From NCBI RefSeq assembly GCF_012273515.2, contig NZ_CP050975.2, forward strand, positions 6,448,001 to 6,512,000: a stretch of 64,000 nucleotides of DNA, read 5' to 3'. This DNA comes from Streptomyces sp. RPA4-2 (GTDB lineage Bacteria; Actinomycetota; Actinomycetes; Streptomycetales; Streptomycetaceae). Below the pieces are notes generated by a model that was not told the origin of the DNA, made no database searches, and worked only from the letters and a program-made list of their open reading frames with translations. The position numbers were made by a program, and so were the translations under genes. Of this stretch, positions 17,978-27,301 are shown piece after piece; positions within the stretch are counted from its first letter, which is position 1; each line of letters begins with the position of its first letter.

Positions 17978-18008
17978 TTCTTCGTATGTGCACCATGAGG
18001 AGATCTCC

Positions 18009-18779
18009 ATGACCAGCACCCAGGCCGACAAAGGCGAGAAGACCGACGACGGCAAAGGCGCCGGACGCTTCATGCTGAAGCTTTCCGGTGAGGCGTTCGC
18101 CGGTGGCGGCGGACTGGGCGTCGATCCCGACGTGGTGCACAAGATCGCCCGCGAGATCGCGGCCGTCGTGCGCGGGGGCGCCCAGATCGCCGTCGTCATC
18201 GGCGGCGGCAACTTCTTCCGCGGCGCCGAACTCCAGCAGCGCGGCATGGACCGGGCACGCTCCGACTACATGGGCATGCTCGGCACGGTGATGAACTGCC
18301 TCGCCCTCCAGGACTTCCTGGAGAAGGAGGGCATCGACAGCCGCGTGCAGACCGCCATCACCATGGGACAGGTCGCCGAGCCGTACATCCCGCTGCGCGC
18401 CGTACGGCACCTGGAGAAGGGCCGTGTGGTCATCTTCGGCGCCGGTATGGGCATGCCCTACTTCTCCACCGACACCACGGCCGCCCAGCGTGCCCTGGAG
18501 ATCGACGCCGAGGCCCTGCTGATGGGCAAGAACGGTGTGGACGGGGTCTACGACTCCGACCCCAAGACCCACCCCGAGGCCGTCAAGTTCGACTCGCTCA
18601 GCTACGGCGAGGTCATCACCCGCGACCTCAAGGTCGCCGACATGACCGCCATCACGCTGTGCCGTGACAACAAGCTGCCGATCCTGGTCTTCGAGCTCCT
18701 GGCGGAGGGCAATATCGCGCGGGCCGTCAAGGGTGAGAAGATCGGCACACTCGTGGGTGACCCGAGCGGCCGGGCCTGA
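18009..18779 (+). CDS. pyrH: UMP kinase
   Basis: Phosphorylates UMP to UDP in pyrimidine nucleotide synthesis, as a cytoplasmic hexamer. 256 residues of the amino-acid-kinase fold: [12 protein letters not shown] near the N-terminus, the glycine-rich [11 protein letters not shown], and [18 protein letters not shown]. Start ATG 18009 with AGGAGA upstream is preferred over an in-frame ATG 21 bases earlier. Followed by frr after 137 bases. Confidence 0.96.
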   Translation: MTSTQADKGEKTDDGKGAGRFMLKLSGEAFAGGGGLGVDPDVVHKIAREIAAVVRGGAQIAVVIGGGNFFRGAELQQRGMDRARSDYMGMLGTVMNCLALQDFLEKEGIDSRVQTAITMGQVAEPYIPLRAVRHLEKGRVVIFGAGMGMPYFSTDTTAAQRALEIDAEALLMGKNGVDGVYDSDPKTHPEAVKFDSLSYGEVITRDLKVADMTAITLCRDNKLPILVFELLAEGNIARAVKGEKIGTLVGDPSGRA

Positions 18780-18916
18780 CCCGGGACGGACCCTGACCGG
18801 GGGATGGACAATGTCCTGCCGGTCCGGAACCGTGCAGGAACAAGACGCGACGCAGCCGGCTGCCACCCCGACGAGGAACAGCTGCCGGGCCTACTCAAGA
18901 CACGCAGGAGCAAGTG

Positions 18917-19474
18917 GTGATCGAAGAGACCCTCCTCGAGGCCGAGGAGAAGATGGAGAAGGCCGTCGTGGTCGCCAAGGAGGACTTCGCCGCGATCCGC
19001 ACCGGCCGTGCGCACCCGGCGATGTTCAACAAGATCGTGGCCGACTACTACGGCGCACTGACGCCGATCAACCAGCTGGCCTCGTTCGCGGTCCCCGAAC
19101 CGCGCATGGCCGTGGTCACCCCGTTCGACAAGAGCGCGCTGCGCAACATCGAACAGGCGATCCGCGACTCCGACCTGGGTGTCAACCCGAGCAATGACGG
19201 CAGCATCATCCGCGTGGTCTTCCCGGAGCTGACCCAGGAGCGCCGCAAGGAGTTCATCAAGGTCGCCAAGACCAAGGGTGAGGACGCCAAGATCTCGATC
19301 CGCTCCGTGCGCCGCAAGGCGAAGGAGACCATCGACAAGCTGATCAAGGATGGCGAGGTCGGCGAGGACGAGGGCCGCCGTGCGGAGAAGGAGCTCGACG
19401 ACACCACCGCGAAGTACGTCGCACAGGTGGACGAGCTCCTGAAGCACAAGGAAGCGGAGCTGCTCGAGGTCTGA
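18917..19474 (+). CDS. frr: Ribosome recycling factor
   Basis: Splits post-termination ribosomes together with EF-G. 185 residues with the typical start [15 protein letters not shown], the conserved [11 protein letters not shown] and the long helices [13 protein letters not shown] and [12 protein letters not shown]. Two adjacent GTG codons (18914, 18917) can start; the second gives the usual 185 residues. The stop overlaps the cdsA start (TGATG). Confidence 0.96.
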   Translation: MIEETLLEAEEKMEKAVVVAKEDFAAIRTGRAHPAMFNKIVADYYGALTPINQLASFAVPEPRMAVVTPFDKSALRNIEQAIRDSDLGVNPSNDGSIIRVVFPELTQERRKEFIKVAKTKGEDAKISIRSVRRKAKETIDKLIKDGEVGEDEGRRAEKELDDTTAKYVAQVDELLKHKEAELLEV

Positions 19475-20601
19475 TGAACGACTCTTCCTGGGGGGCACCG
19501 CCGCAAGCCGGGTACTGGGGGCCCTCCGACCAGGGGTCTGCCCAGGGGGCAGGCCCGGCGGGTCCCGCGTACGATGCGCATGACGCGCAGCACACTCGCC
19601 CCATGCCCATCGTGCCCGAGGGACCCGCTCACGGCGGAGACCAGGATGACGACCGGGGGGCCGCTCGGCTGAGCGGCCCCCCGGTTCGCGACGACACACC
19701 GGCGGCGGGGTCCTACGGGAACCCGTCGCAGAAGCCGCAGGAGCCCATGCCCAGCGCCGCCCAGCAGCCCGCCCCCGCACCCAAGAAGAGTGCAGGTCGC
19801 GACCTCGGTGCTGCGATAGGGGTGGGCGTCGGGCTCGGTGCGGTGATCGTCGCGTCGTTGTTCGTCGTCAAGGCCGTCTTCGTCGGTGTGGTCGCCGTCG
19901 CCGTGGTGGTGGGGCTGTGGGAGCTCACCTCGCGGCTCGAGGAACGCAAGGGCATCAAGGCGCCGCTCGTGCCACTGGCGGTCGGCGGTGCGGCCATGGT
20001 CGTCGCCGGCTATGTACGGGGTGCCGAGGGCGCGTGGGTGGCGATGGCACTCACGGCGCTGGCGGTACTGGTCTGGCGGATGACGGAACCGCCCGAGGGG
20101 TACCTCAAGGACGTCACGGCCGGCGTCTTCGCCGCCTTCTACGTGCCGTTCCTGGCGACCTTCGTGGCGATGATGCTGACCGCGGACGACGGCCCGCGCC
20201 GCGTCCTGACGTTCCTGCTCCTGACGGTCGTCAGCGACACCGGCGCGTACGCGATCGGCTGGCGCTTCGGCAAGCACAAGCTCGCGCCCCGCATCAGCCC
20301 CGGCAAGACCCGCGAGGGCCTGGTCGGAGCGGTCGTCTTCGCCATGGTCGGGGGCGCGCTGTGTCTGCAGTTCCTGATCGAGGACGGTACGTGGTGGCAG
20401 GGCCTGATCATCGGCCTCGCGGTCGCGGCCACCGCCACGCTCGGTGACCTCGGCGAGTCCATGATCAAGCGGGACCTGGGCATCAAGGACATGGGCACAC
20501 TGCTGCCGGGTCACGGCGGCATCATGGACCGTCTGGACTCGCTCCTGCCGACGGCACCCGTGGTCTGGCTCCTGTTGGTGATCTTCGTAGGGTCCGGCTG
20601 A
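19474..20601 (+). CDS. cdsA: Phosphatidate cytidylyltransferase
   Basis: Makes CDP-diacylglycerol from phosphatidic acid and CTP in the membrane, the branch point for phospholipids. 375 residues: a Pro/Gly-rich cytoplasmic extension of about 110 residues, then some eight membrane segments. The C-terminal family signature is complete (SMIKRDLGIKDMG followed by LLPGHGGIMDR). Coupled to frr by TGATG. A 16-bp terminator hairpin starts 15 bases after the stop, so it ends the pyrH-frr-cdsA unit. Confidence 0.94.
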   Translation: MNDSSWGAPPQAGYWGPSDQGSAQGAGPAGPAYDAHDAQHTRPMPIVPEGPAHGGDQDDDRGAARLSGPPVRDDTPAAGSYGNPSQKPQEPMPSAAQQPAPAPKKSAGRDLGAAIGVGVGLGAVIVASLFVVKAVFVGVVAVAVVVGLWELTSRLEERKGIKAPLVPLAVGGAAMVVAGYVRGAEGAWVAMALTALAVLVWRMTEPPEGYLKDVTAGVFAAFYVPFLATFVAMMLTADDGPRRVLTFLLLTVVSDTGAYAIGWRFGKHKLAPRISPGKTREGLVGAVVFAMVGGALCLQFLIEDGTWWQGLIIGLAVAATATLGDLGESMIKRDLGIKDMGTLLPGHGGIMDRLDSLLPTAPVVWLLLVIFVGSG

Positions 20602-20615
20602 CCTGCGCTCTTGCC

Positions 20616-20656
20616 GGTGAGGGGTCCGTCGTCCGCAGGGCGACGGACCCCTCACC
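20616..20656 (+). terminator. Strong terminator after cdsA
   Basis: Perfect 16-bp stem (20616-20631 with 20641-20656) around a nine-base loop, directly after the cdsA stop. Confidence 0.85.
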
Positions 20657-20846
20657 GCATTGAGCAGCGGTATCCCGGACCGAGGCAGGGTCTTCGGGGG
20701 CGATGGACTCTTCACGGAACTCGTCCGACGCGCGCGATTCCCGCGCGTCCGCCTTCGCCCACGGGCAGCCGATCGGCGTCCCGGCGTTCCCCGGCGTTCC
20801 GTGTCCGAAAAGTGCAACCTCGCCTGGACGTGCGCGGTTTGCGGCT

Positions 20847-20876
20847 GGCAAGTCCTTGCCATGGCGGGGACTTGCC
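20847..20876 (+). promoter_or_regulatory. Palindrome GGCAAG-TC-CTTGCC with a third half-site
   Basis: GGCAAGTCCTTGCC at 20847-20860 is a six-base inverted repeat with a two-base spacer; a further CTTGCC follows at 20871-20876, so GGCAAGTCC also pairs with GGACTTGCC. It lies 48 bases before the protease start and looks like an operator or an attenuator stem. The rest of the 322-base gap (20602-20923) holds the cdsA terminator and an 8-bp inverted repeat (20727-20734 with 20742-20749). Confidence 0.45.
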
Positions 20877-20923
20877 GTCATCCGGCCTTCACGTCGGCGT
20901 GAACCGGCCGATAGACCCATGGC

Positions 20924-23900
20924 ATGTCCTCCCCCTCTCAGTCCTTCGCCTTCCGGCGCGGGCGCCGGCGGCTTGTCTCCGCCGCCACCGCGTTGCCGCT
21001 GCTGGCGTTGGGGCTCGCGCTTCTGCAAGCGCCCGCACAAGCCGCTCCGAGCAAGCCCTCGGTTCCCGCCAGGCCCTCGGCGACCCACAAGGTCACCCTG
21101 GTCACCGGCGACGTCGTCACCGTCACCACGACGGCCGACGGCAAGCAGACCGCCGACGTCCACCGTCCGGACAGCGCCGTCGGGGGTGTGAAGATCCAGG
21201 AGATCAAGGGCGACCTGTTCGTCATCCCGGACGAGGCGGCTCCGCTCCTGAGCACCGAGAAGCTGGACCGGCGGCTGTTCAACGTCACCGACCTGATCGA
21301 GATGGGCTACGACGACGCGAAGTCGGCCGCGGTGCCGTTGATAGCGGCGTACGCCCAGCCGAAGTCCCGCTCCGCCATCGAGCCGACGGCCCCCCGTGGC
21401 AGCAGGCTGACCCGCGAACTCAAGGGCATCCACGGTGCCGCGCTGAGCACCGAGAAGCGGCAGGCCCGTACCTTCTGGACCACCGTCGCGCCGCAGGGCA
21501 GCGCGAAGTTGGGCGCGGGTGTGTCGAAACTGTGGCTCGACGGTCGCGTGAAAGCCAGCCTGAAGGAGAGCGTGCCGCTGATCGGCGCGCCCGAGGCCTG
21601 GAAGGACGGCTACACCGGCAAGGGCGTCAAGGTCGCGGTGCTCGACACCGGCATCGACGTCAACCACCCCGACTTCGCCGGTGTGATCGACGGCACGACC
21701 AGCTTCGTGCCGGGTGAGGGCGTCACCGACGTCAACGGGCACGGCACACATGTGGCCAGCACCATCGTCGGTTCCGGCGCCGCCTCCGGCGGCGACAACA
21801 AGGGGGTCGCCCCCGGCGCCGACCTGTTCGTCGGCAAGGTGCTCGGCGGCGCGGAGGGCTCCGGCCAGGACTCCTGGGTCATGGCGGGCATGCAATGGGC
21901 CGCCGAATCCGGCGCGGACGTCGTCAACATGAGCCTCGGTGACTCCTACCCGACGGACGGCAGCGACCCGATGTCGCAGACGGTCGACGCGCTCTCCGAG
22001 CAGTACGGCACGCTGTTCGTCATCGCCGCCGGCAACGCGGGCCCGGAGAGCATCTCCGCCCCGGGTGCGGCCGCCTCGGCGCTGACCGTGGCGGCCACGG
22101 ACAAGCAGGACCAGCTCGCGTCCTTCTCCAGCACCGGCCCGCTGGCCTACTCCGGCGGCATGAAGCCGGACATCGCGGCGCCCGGCGTGGACATCACCGC
22201 GGCCCGCTCGCAGGACATGACCGACGGTGGGGAAGGGCTGTACCGCACCCTCAGCGGCACATCCATGGCCACCCCGCACGTGGTCGGTGCGGCGGCGATC
22301 CTGGCCCAGCGGCACCCGGACTGGACCGGCGCGCAGCTCAAGGAACACTTGATGAGCACCGCGAAGGGCCTGGACGACGGGTACTCGCCGTACGAGGTCG
22401 GCACCGGCCGTGTCGACGTGGCCGCGGCCGTGCGCACCACGGTCCGCGGCACCGGATCGCTCTTTTTCGGGAACTACACCTGGCCGCACGAGCCGAGCGA
22501 CGTCGCCGTCACGAAGGACCTGACCTTCACCAACGCCGGTTCCACCGACGTCACACTGAAGCTGGCGCTGACCGACGACGGTGGCCCCTTCTCACTGGGA
22601 GACACCACGGTGACCGTCCCGGCGGGCGGCACCGCCGCCGTCCCGGTGACCGGTGACCCGCAGGCCGCCTCGGCCGGCCGGCACGTCGGCTACGTGACAG
22701 GCACCGACGAGGCCACCGGGAAGCCGGTGACCCGCACGTCCGTGGCGCTGCTCAAGGAGGAGGAGCGCTACGACCTGAACATCAAGCTGGTCGGCCGGGA
22801 CGGCAAGCCCGCTGCCGGCTGGGTCGGCATCAACCTGGCCGGCGACGTCCTGCCGTGGAACGTCTACGTCGACGGCTCGACCACCATGCGTATGGCACCC
22901 GGTCTGTACACCGTCGCGGGGTACATCGACGTGGCCGGCGAAAAGGCGGACCGCTCGGGTATGGCCGTGCTGGTCGACCCCGAGACCGTGCTCAAGGACG
23001 GCTCCATGGACGTGGTGCTGGACGCGAGCAAGGCACGCCTGCTGCGGACCGAGGCGCCGCAGCGCACCGAGGACCGCCAGCGCAAGGTCGACTTCAACGT
23101 CCACTACAAGGGCCTCGACCCGTACCTGGACTACCGCAGCGCGTACGTGGTGCCGCCGATGTACGACGACGTCTACGTCGCGCCGACGGAGCCGATGAAG
23201 CAGGGCGAGTTCATCCTGACCACCCGCTGGCGCAAGGGCGAGCCGCAGCTCAGTCTGAGCGCGTTGGGCGGTCGGCTCCGGTTCGACGCACTGGTGCAGG
23301 CGGGCAGTGCCCTGGGAACCGCCACGAACACGCTGGACGCCGTCTACGCGGGCGACGGTGCGGCGGCCGCATACGAGAAGGTCAGGGCCAAGGGCAAGGT
23401 CGTCGTCATCGAGCGCAGCGACGAGGTCTCGCCGCAGGAGCGCGCCGAAGCGGCGGTCGCGGCCGGTGCCAAGGTGCTGATCGTGGTCGACGACGGTGTC
23501 GGTGCGCTGATGGAGTACGTCGGCGAATCGGCCATCCCGGTCGCCACGGTGCACCGCGACGCGGGCAGGACCCTCATCGCGATGGCCAAGGCCGGCAAGG
23601 TGAAGCTGACGGCCAAGCAGACCGAGTACACGCCGTTCGTCTACGACCTGACCCGGGACTACCCCGGCCGGGTGCCGGACCGTGCCCTGGTCTACAAGCC
23701 GACCCAGCGGGACCTCGCCCGGATCGATGCCCGCTACTACTCGGCCACGGACGGCGGGTCGGCGGAAGGCTACCGGTCCGACTTCACCCTCAGCCCGTCG
23801 TTCAACCTCCCCGAGACCGAGTGGCACCCGGGCACCCGAACCGAATGGGTGACCCCGGGCCAGGACTGGCGGGAGTTCCACACACAGGGCGTCGACGGAG

Positions 23901-24658
23901 CTCTGCCGTGGACGATGGTGTCGGGCGACAACACGTATGCCAAGGGCAGCACCACCCGTCTGGACTGGTTCGCTCCGGCGACCCGGCCGGCCCAGAGCGA
24001 GTCCTTCGGCGTGTACAACTCCCGCTGGCAGAACTACATGACCTGGAACGTGCAGGCGTGGGCCTCCGCCAGCGAGACCATGCGGCTGGGCGGCTACCTG
24101 CCGTGGGGTGAGACGCCGTCCCACCTGCGGGTCTTCCAGGGCGACACGCTCATCCACGACAATCCGGTCAGCGGAGACATGCAGTGGGTGGAGGTGCCGG
24201 CGGGCAACCTGCCCTACCGCGCTGTCCTCGACGCCGAGCGGCCCGGCGACGTCTTCCGGCTGTCGACGCGCACCCACACCGAGTGGACGTTCCTGTCCGA
24301 CACCGTCGACTCGGACTTCTTCGAGCCGTTCTCGGTGCTGAACCTGAACTACAAGCTGGAGTCGGACCTGCACGGTGACGTGAAGTCCCATGCGACCCAG
24401 CGGATCGCGCTCAAGCCGGTGTCGATGGGCCTCGGCACCGTGCCGGGCAAGGTCACCACGGTGAAGCTGGACGTCTCGTACGACGACGGTGCCACCTGGC
24501 AGAAGGTGACCCTGTCCCAGGGCGCCGACGGCTACTGGAAGGGCTCGTTCAGGACGGCGAAGAAGCCCGGCGGCTTCCTCTCGGTCCGCGCGAGCGCCGG
24601 GACGGACCGCGGGTTCAGTGTCAAGAACGAAATCATCCGGGCGTACGGCCTGCGATGA
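20924..24658 (+). CDS. Large secreted S8 (subtilisin-like) serine peptidase
   Basis: 1244-residue exported protease. Signal peptide (RRGRRR, hydrophobic stretch, cleavage near APAQAAPS, about residue 41), a propeptide of about 190 residues, then the catalytic domain. Triad: D241 in AVLDTGIDVNHPD, H273 in VNGHGTHVAS, S447 in LSGTSMATPHV, with oxyanion Asn in IAAGNAG. After about residue 490 come beta-rich domains and a PA-like segment (VVVIERSDE to VLIVVDDGVG, about 820-860); the tail is beta-sandwich-like. The substrate is unknown. ATG 20924 lacks a clear ribosome site. Flanked by strong terminators on both sides, it is a single-gene unit, possibly controlled by the regulator downstream. Confidence 0.92.
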   Translation: MSSPSQSFAFRRGRRRLVSAATALPLLALGLALLQAPAQAAPSKPSVPARPSATHKVTLVTGDVVTVTTTADGKQTADVHRPDSAVGGVKIQEIKGDLFVIPDEAAPLLSTEKLDRRLFNVTDLIEMGYDDAKSAAVPLIAAYAQPKSRSAIEPTAPRGSRLTRELKGIHGAALSTEKRQARTFWTTVAPQGSAKLGAGVSKLWLDGRVKASLKESVPLIGAPEAWKDGYTGKGVKVAVLDTGIDVNHPDFAGVIDGTTSFVPGEGVTDVNGHGTHVASTIVGSGAASGGDNKGVAPGADLFVGKVLGGAEGSGQDSWVMAGMQWAAESGADVVNMSLGDSYPTDGSDPMSQTVDALSEQYGTLFVIAAGNAGPESISAPGAAASALTVAATDKQDQLASFSSTGPLAYSGGMKPDIAAPGVDITAARSQDMTDGGEGLYRTLSGTSMATPHVVGAAAILAQRHPDWTGAQLKEHLMSTAKGLDDGYSPYEVGTGRVDVAAAVRTTVRGTGSLFFGNYTWPHEPSDVAVTKDLTFTNAGSTDVTLKLALTDDGGPFSLGDTTVTVPAGGTAAVPVTGDPQAASAGRHVGYVTGTDEATGKPVTRTSVALLKEEERYDLNIKLVGRDGKPAAGWVGINLAGDVLPWNVYVDGSTTMRMAPGLYTVAGYIDVAGEKADRSGMAVLVDPETVLKDGSMDVVLDASKARLLRTEAPQRTEDRQRKVDFNVHYKGLDPYLDYRSAYVVPPMYDDVYVAPTEPMKQGEFILTTRWRKGEPQLSLSALGGRLRFDALVQAGSALGTATNTLDAVYAGDGAAAAYEKVRAKGKVVVIERSDEVSPQERAEAAVAAGAKVLIVVDDGVGALMEYVGESAIPVATVHRDAGRTLIAMAKAGKVKLTAKQTEYTPFVYDLTRDYPGRVPDRALVYKPTQRDLARIDARYYSATDGGSAEGYRSDFTLSPSFNLPETEWHPGTRTEWVTPGQDWREFHTQGVDGALPWTMVSGDNTYAKGSTTRLDWFAPATRPAQSESFGVYNSRWQNYMTWNVQAWASASETMRLGGYLPWGETPSHLRVFQGDTLIHDNPVSGDMQWVEVPAGNLPYRAVLDAERPGDVFRLSTRTHTEWTFLSDTVDSDFFEPFSVLNLNYKLESDLHGDVKSHATQRIALKPVSMGLGTVPGKVTTVKLDVSYDDGATWQKVTLSQGADGYWKGSFRTAKKPGGFLSVRASAGTDRGFSVKNEIIRAYGLR

Positions 24659-24666
24659 ACCGCGCT

Positions 24667-24702
24667 GAAGGGCCCCGGGGAGTCACCTCCCCGGGGCCCT
24701 TC
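24667..24702 (+). terminator. Terminator after the S8 peptidase
   Basis: Perfect 15-bp stem (24667-24681 with 24688-24702) with a six-base loop, eight bases after the stop codon. Confidence 0.85.
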
Positions 24703-24795
24703 CCGTCACACCCGCTCCCAGCAGGCACTATTCAGTGTCTGCCGCCATGGCGCATACTCTCCCCGCTGCGGCAAGTGGAAGAAGGTCGGTCGCCG

Positions 24796-25797
24796 ATGCT
24801 GGACGTTCTGGGCCTCGAACCCGATGACGAGCGCGTCTACCGGACGCTGGTCGGCCAGCCGAACTCCACCGCGACGCTGCTGTCGGATCTGCTCGCCGTA
24901 CCGCGGGCCCACGTCGACAAGACCTTGTCCCGCCTGGTCGAGTGGGGACTGGTGATCGGGTCGGCGGACGAGCGGTTCACCGCCGCGCCGCCGGCTATGG
25001 CGTTCGGTGCTCTCATCGCCCAGCGCCGAGAGGGGCTGCGGATGGCCGAGCAGGCACTGGTGACCCTCGCCGAGGAACACCGGGCGGCGATGACCGGGAA
25101 CAGCATCAACGATCTGATCGAAGTCGTCACGGGCCGCGACGCCATCCGCCATCGCTTCCTCCAGGTGCAGCAGGCGGCCCGCACGCAGGTCCGCAGCTTC
25201 ATCACCGCGCCGTTCCTCGCCGTCCCGCCCGACGAGAACACGGCCGAACCCATGGCCATCGGCCGCGGCGTGCACTTCCGCGCGGTACTGGACCGGGCCG
25301 TGCTGGCAGAGCCGGGCATCATCACCGACGCGATCGATTCACTGCGCAACGGCGTGCAACTGCGGGTCACCGACCAACTGCCGATGAAACTCGTGCTGGC
25401 CGACGCCGACCTCGGCCTGGTGCCGCTCGCGGTCACACCGGCCGGAGAGCCCGGCGCCGTACTGCTGCACCGCAGCGGCCTGTTGGACGCGTTGGACGCG
25501 TTGTTCGAGACGGTTTGGCGCACCGCCCACCCGCTCGAGCTGTCGGCTACCGGCACAGAAGCCGAAACCACCGTGGCGCTCGGCGCGGAAGATCCGACCG
25601 ACCTCGACCGGAGGATCCTCGCGCTCCTGCTGGCCGGCCTGACCGATCAGACGACCGCTGCACAGCTGGGCCTGTCACAGCGCACGCTGCACCGACGCCT
25701 GCGCCACCTCATGGACATGGCCGGGGTCCGTACCCGGATGCAGCTCGGCGGTCACGCCGTCCGACACGGCTGGGCAGCGCCACCTGTGCCGAACTAG
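24796..25797 (+). CDS. TrmB-like/LuxR-type transcriptional regulator
   Basis: 333-residue DNA-binding protein with two helix-turn-helix regions. The N-terminal TrmB-like winged helix spans about residues 1-75 (MLDVLGLEPDDERVYRTLV, VDKTLSRLVEWGLV). A middle PLD-like sensor domain follows, and at the C-terminus a LuxR/GerE-type helix-turn-helix (ILALLLAGLTDQTTAAQLGL then RTLHRRLRHLMD). The basic RTLHRRLR replaces the usual RTV..H..N pattern of LuxR, which is common in this Streptomyces group. ATG 24796 is chosen because upstream codons read through the terminator. Its position beside the protease suggests local control; this is inference. Confidence 0.8.
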   Translation: MLDVLGLEPDDERVYRTLVGQPNSTATLLSDLLAVPRAHVDKTLSRLVEWGLVIGSADERFTAAPPAMAFGALIAQRREGLRMAEQALVTLAEEHRAAMTGNSINDLIEVVTGRDAIRHRFLQVQQAARTQVRSFITAPFLAVPPDENTAEPMAIGRGVHFRAVLDRAVLAEPGIITDAIDSLRNGVQLRVTDQLPMKLVLADADLGLVPLAVTPAGEPGAVLLHRSGLLDALDALFETVWRTAHPLELSATGTEAETTVALGAEDPTDLDRRILALLLAGLTDQTTAAQLGLSQRTLHRRLRHLMDMAGVRTRMQLGGHAVRHGWAAPPVPN

Positions 25798-25959
25798 CAG
25801 GCGTCAGGAGGGTCCGACCGAGGACCGCGCCGGGCCGTCTCTGGGCGGTACCCGGGCCGTGCGAGGGCGACCGAAGCCGACAGGCGGTGCCCAGGGGTGA
25901 CCGTCCCCACCCCGCTGCGGCCTGGGACGGTCGAGTTGATCTGCGACACTGGAAGGGTT

Positions 25960-27066
25960 ATGCCGAAGCCCGGAGAACTCACATTCGTCGCCCCCCGCGG
26001 AGCCAAGAAGCCGCCGCGGCACCTTGCCGATCTCACGCCCGCCGAGCGTAAAGAGGCGGTTGCCGCGATCGGGGAGAAGCCGTTTCGCGCCAAGCAGCTC
26101 TCGCAGCACTACTTCGCGCGGTACGCGCACGACCCCGCGGAGTGGACGGACATCCCGGCCGCCGCGCGAGGCAAGCTCCAGGAAGCGCTGCTTCCCGAGC
26201 TGATGACCGTCGTGCGGCATCTGTCGACCGACCAGGACACCACGCGCAAGACCCTGTGGCGGCTCTTCGACGGCACGCTCGTCGAGTCCGTGCTGATGCG
26301 CTACCCGGACCGGGTGACCATGTGCATCAGCTCCCAGGCGGGGTGCGGGATGAACTGCCCGTTCTGCGCCACCGGCCAGGCCGGCCTCGACCGGAACCTG
26401 TCGACCGGCGAGATCGTGCACCAGATCGTGGACGGCATGCGGGCGCTGCGGGACGGGGAGATCCCCGGAGGCCCCGCGAGGCTGAGCAACATCGTCTTCA
26501 TGGGTATGGGCGAGCCGCTGGCCAACTACAAGCGGGTCGTGGGCGCCATCCGCGCGCTCACCGACCCCGAGCCGGACGGCGTCGGACTCTCCCAGCGCGG
26601 CATCACCGTGTCGACGGTCGGACTGGTCCCGGCCATCCACCGGCTCTCCGACGAGGGCTTCAAGTGCCGCCTCGCCATCTCCCTGCACGCACCGGACGAC
26701 GAGCTGCGCGACACCCTCGTCCCCGTGAACACGCGGTGGAAGGTGCGGGAGGTGCTCGACGCGGGCTGGGAGTACGCGGCCAAGTCGGGGCGCCGGCTCT
26801 CCATCGAGTACGCCCTCATCCGGGACATCAACGACCAGGCGTGGCGCGGTGACCGGCTCGGGCGGCTGCTCAGGGGCAAGCCCGTGCACGTCAACCTCAT
26901 CCCGCTGAACCCGACCCCGGGCTCGAAGTGGACCGCCTCGCGGCCCGAGGACGAGAAGGCGTTCGTCGAGGCCATCGCGGCCCACGGCGTGCCGGTCACC
27001 GTCCGGGACACCCGGGGCCAGGAGATCGACGGGGCGTGCGGCCAGCTCGCGGCGACCGAGCGGTAG
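25960..27066 (+). CDS. rlmN: 23S rRNA (adenine-C2)-methyltransferase RlmN
   Basis: Radical-SAM enzyme that methylates C2 of A2503 in 23S rRNA and A37 in some tRNAs. 368 residues. The cluster-binding CxxxCxxC motif is present (CGMNCPFC, about residues 131-138), as are GMGEPLANY and the methyl-carrying Cys near the C-terminus (EIDGACGQL). The ATG 25960 start (MPKPGELTF) gives the usual Streptomyces length; the 159 bases before it follow the regulator gene. Directly precedes the thiamine transport operon. Confidence 0.96.
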   Translation: MPKPGELTFVAPRGAKKPPRHLADLTPAERKEAVAAIGEKPFRAKQLSQHYFARYAHDPAEWTDIPAAARGKLQEALLPELMTVVRHLSTDQDTTRKTLWRLFDGTLVESVLMRYPDRVTMCISSQAGCGMNCPFCATGQAGLDRNLSTGEIVHQIVDGMRALRDGEIPGGPARLSNIVFMGMGEPLANYKRVVGAIRALTDPEPDGVGLSQRGITVSTVGLVPAIHRLSDEGFKCRLAISLHAPDDELRDTLVPVNTRWKVREVLDAGWEYAAKSGRRLSIEYALIRDINDQAWRGDRLGRLLRGKPVHVNLIPLNPTPGSKWTASRPEDEKAFVEAIAAHGVPVTVRDTRGQEIDGACGQLAATER

Positions 27067-27094
27067 TCTGACCCGGCACGTACATTTTCATATT
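27066..27094 (+). promoter_or_regulatory. Candidate promoter of the thiamine transport operon
   Basis: TCTGAC (27066-27071) and CATATT (27089-27094) are spaced by 17 bases in an unusually AT-rich patch, placing a transcript start just before the riboswitch. Not tested. Confidence 0.45.
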
Positions 27095-27116
27095 CCGACA
27101 TCTTCATATTCCGACA
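27087..27116 (+). repeat. 14-bp direct repeat overlapping the riboswitch 5' end
   Basis: TTCATATTCCGACA occurs at 27087-27100 and again at 27103-27116. The second copy includes the 5' strand of riboswitch helix P1. Confidence 0.9.
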
Positions 27117-27214
27117 GGGGAGCGCCACAGCGCTGAGAGTGCGGCAGCCGGGGCACCGGTGGGCCGCAGACCCTCTGAACCTCGCCCAGGTCATTCTGGG
27201 TAGGAAGTTCGGGC
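27109..27214 (+). promoter_or_regulatory. TPP (thiamine pyrophosphate) riboswitch
   Basis: The conserved THI-element blocks are all present in order: AGGGGAGC (27116-27123), GCTGAGAG (27132-27139), ACCCTCTGAACCT (27170-27182) and CTGGGTAGGAAG (27197-27208), closed by a short P1 (CCGA at 27111-27114 with TCGG at 27209-27212). It binds TPP and is followed by a 15-bp terminator hairpin and then thiB, so TPP probably causes premature termination. Confidence 0.95.
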
Positions 27215-27231
27215 ATCACTCAAGCTGTTGC

Positions 27232-27267
27232 GCCCTGCCCGGGAACCGCCGAGTTCCCGGGCAGGGC
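27232..27267 (+). terminator. Riboswitch expression-platform terminator
   Basis: Perfect 15-bp stem (27232-27246 with 27253-27267), six-base loop, followed by CGCGTCTCTTCC. It lies between the TPP aptamer and the thiB ribosome site (AGGAGG, 27290-27295). Confidence 0.85.
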
Positions 27268-27301
27268 CGCGTCTCTTCCTGGTCACCCCAGGAGGAATTC
27301 A

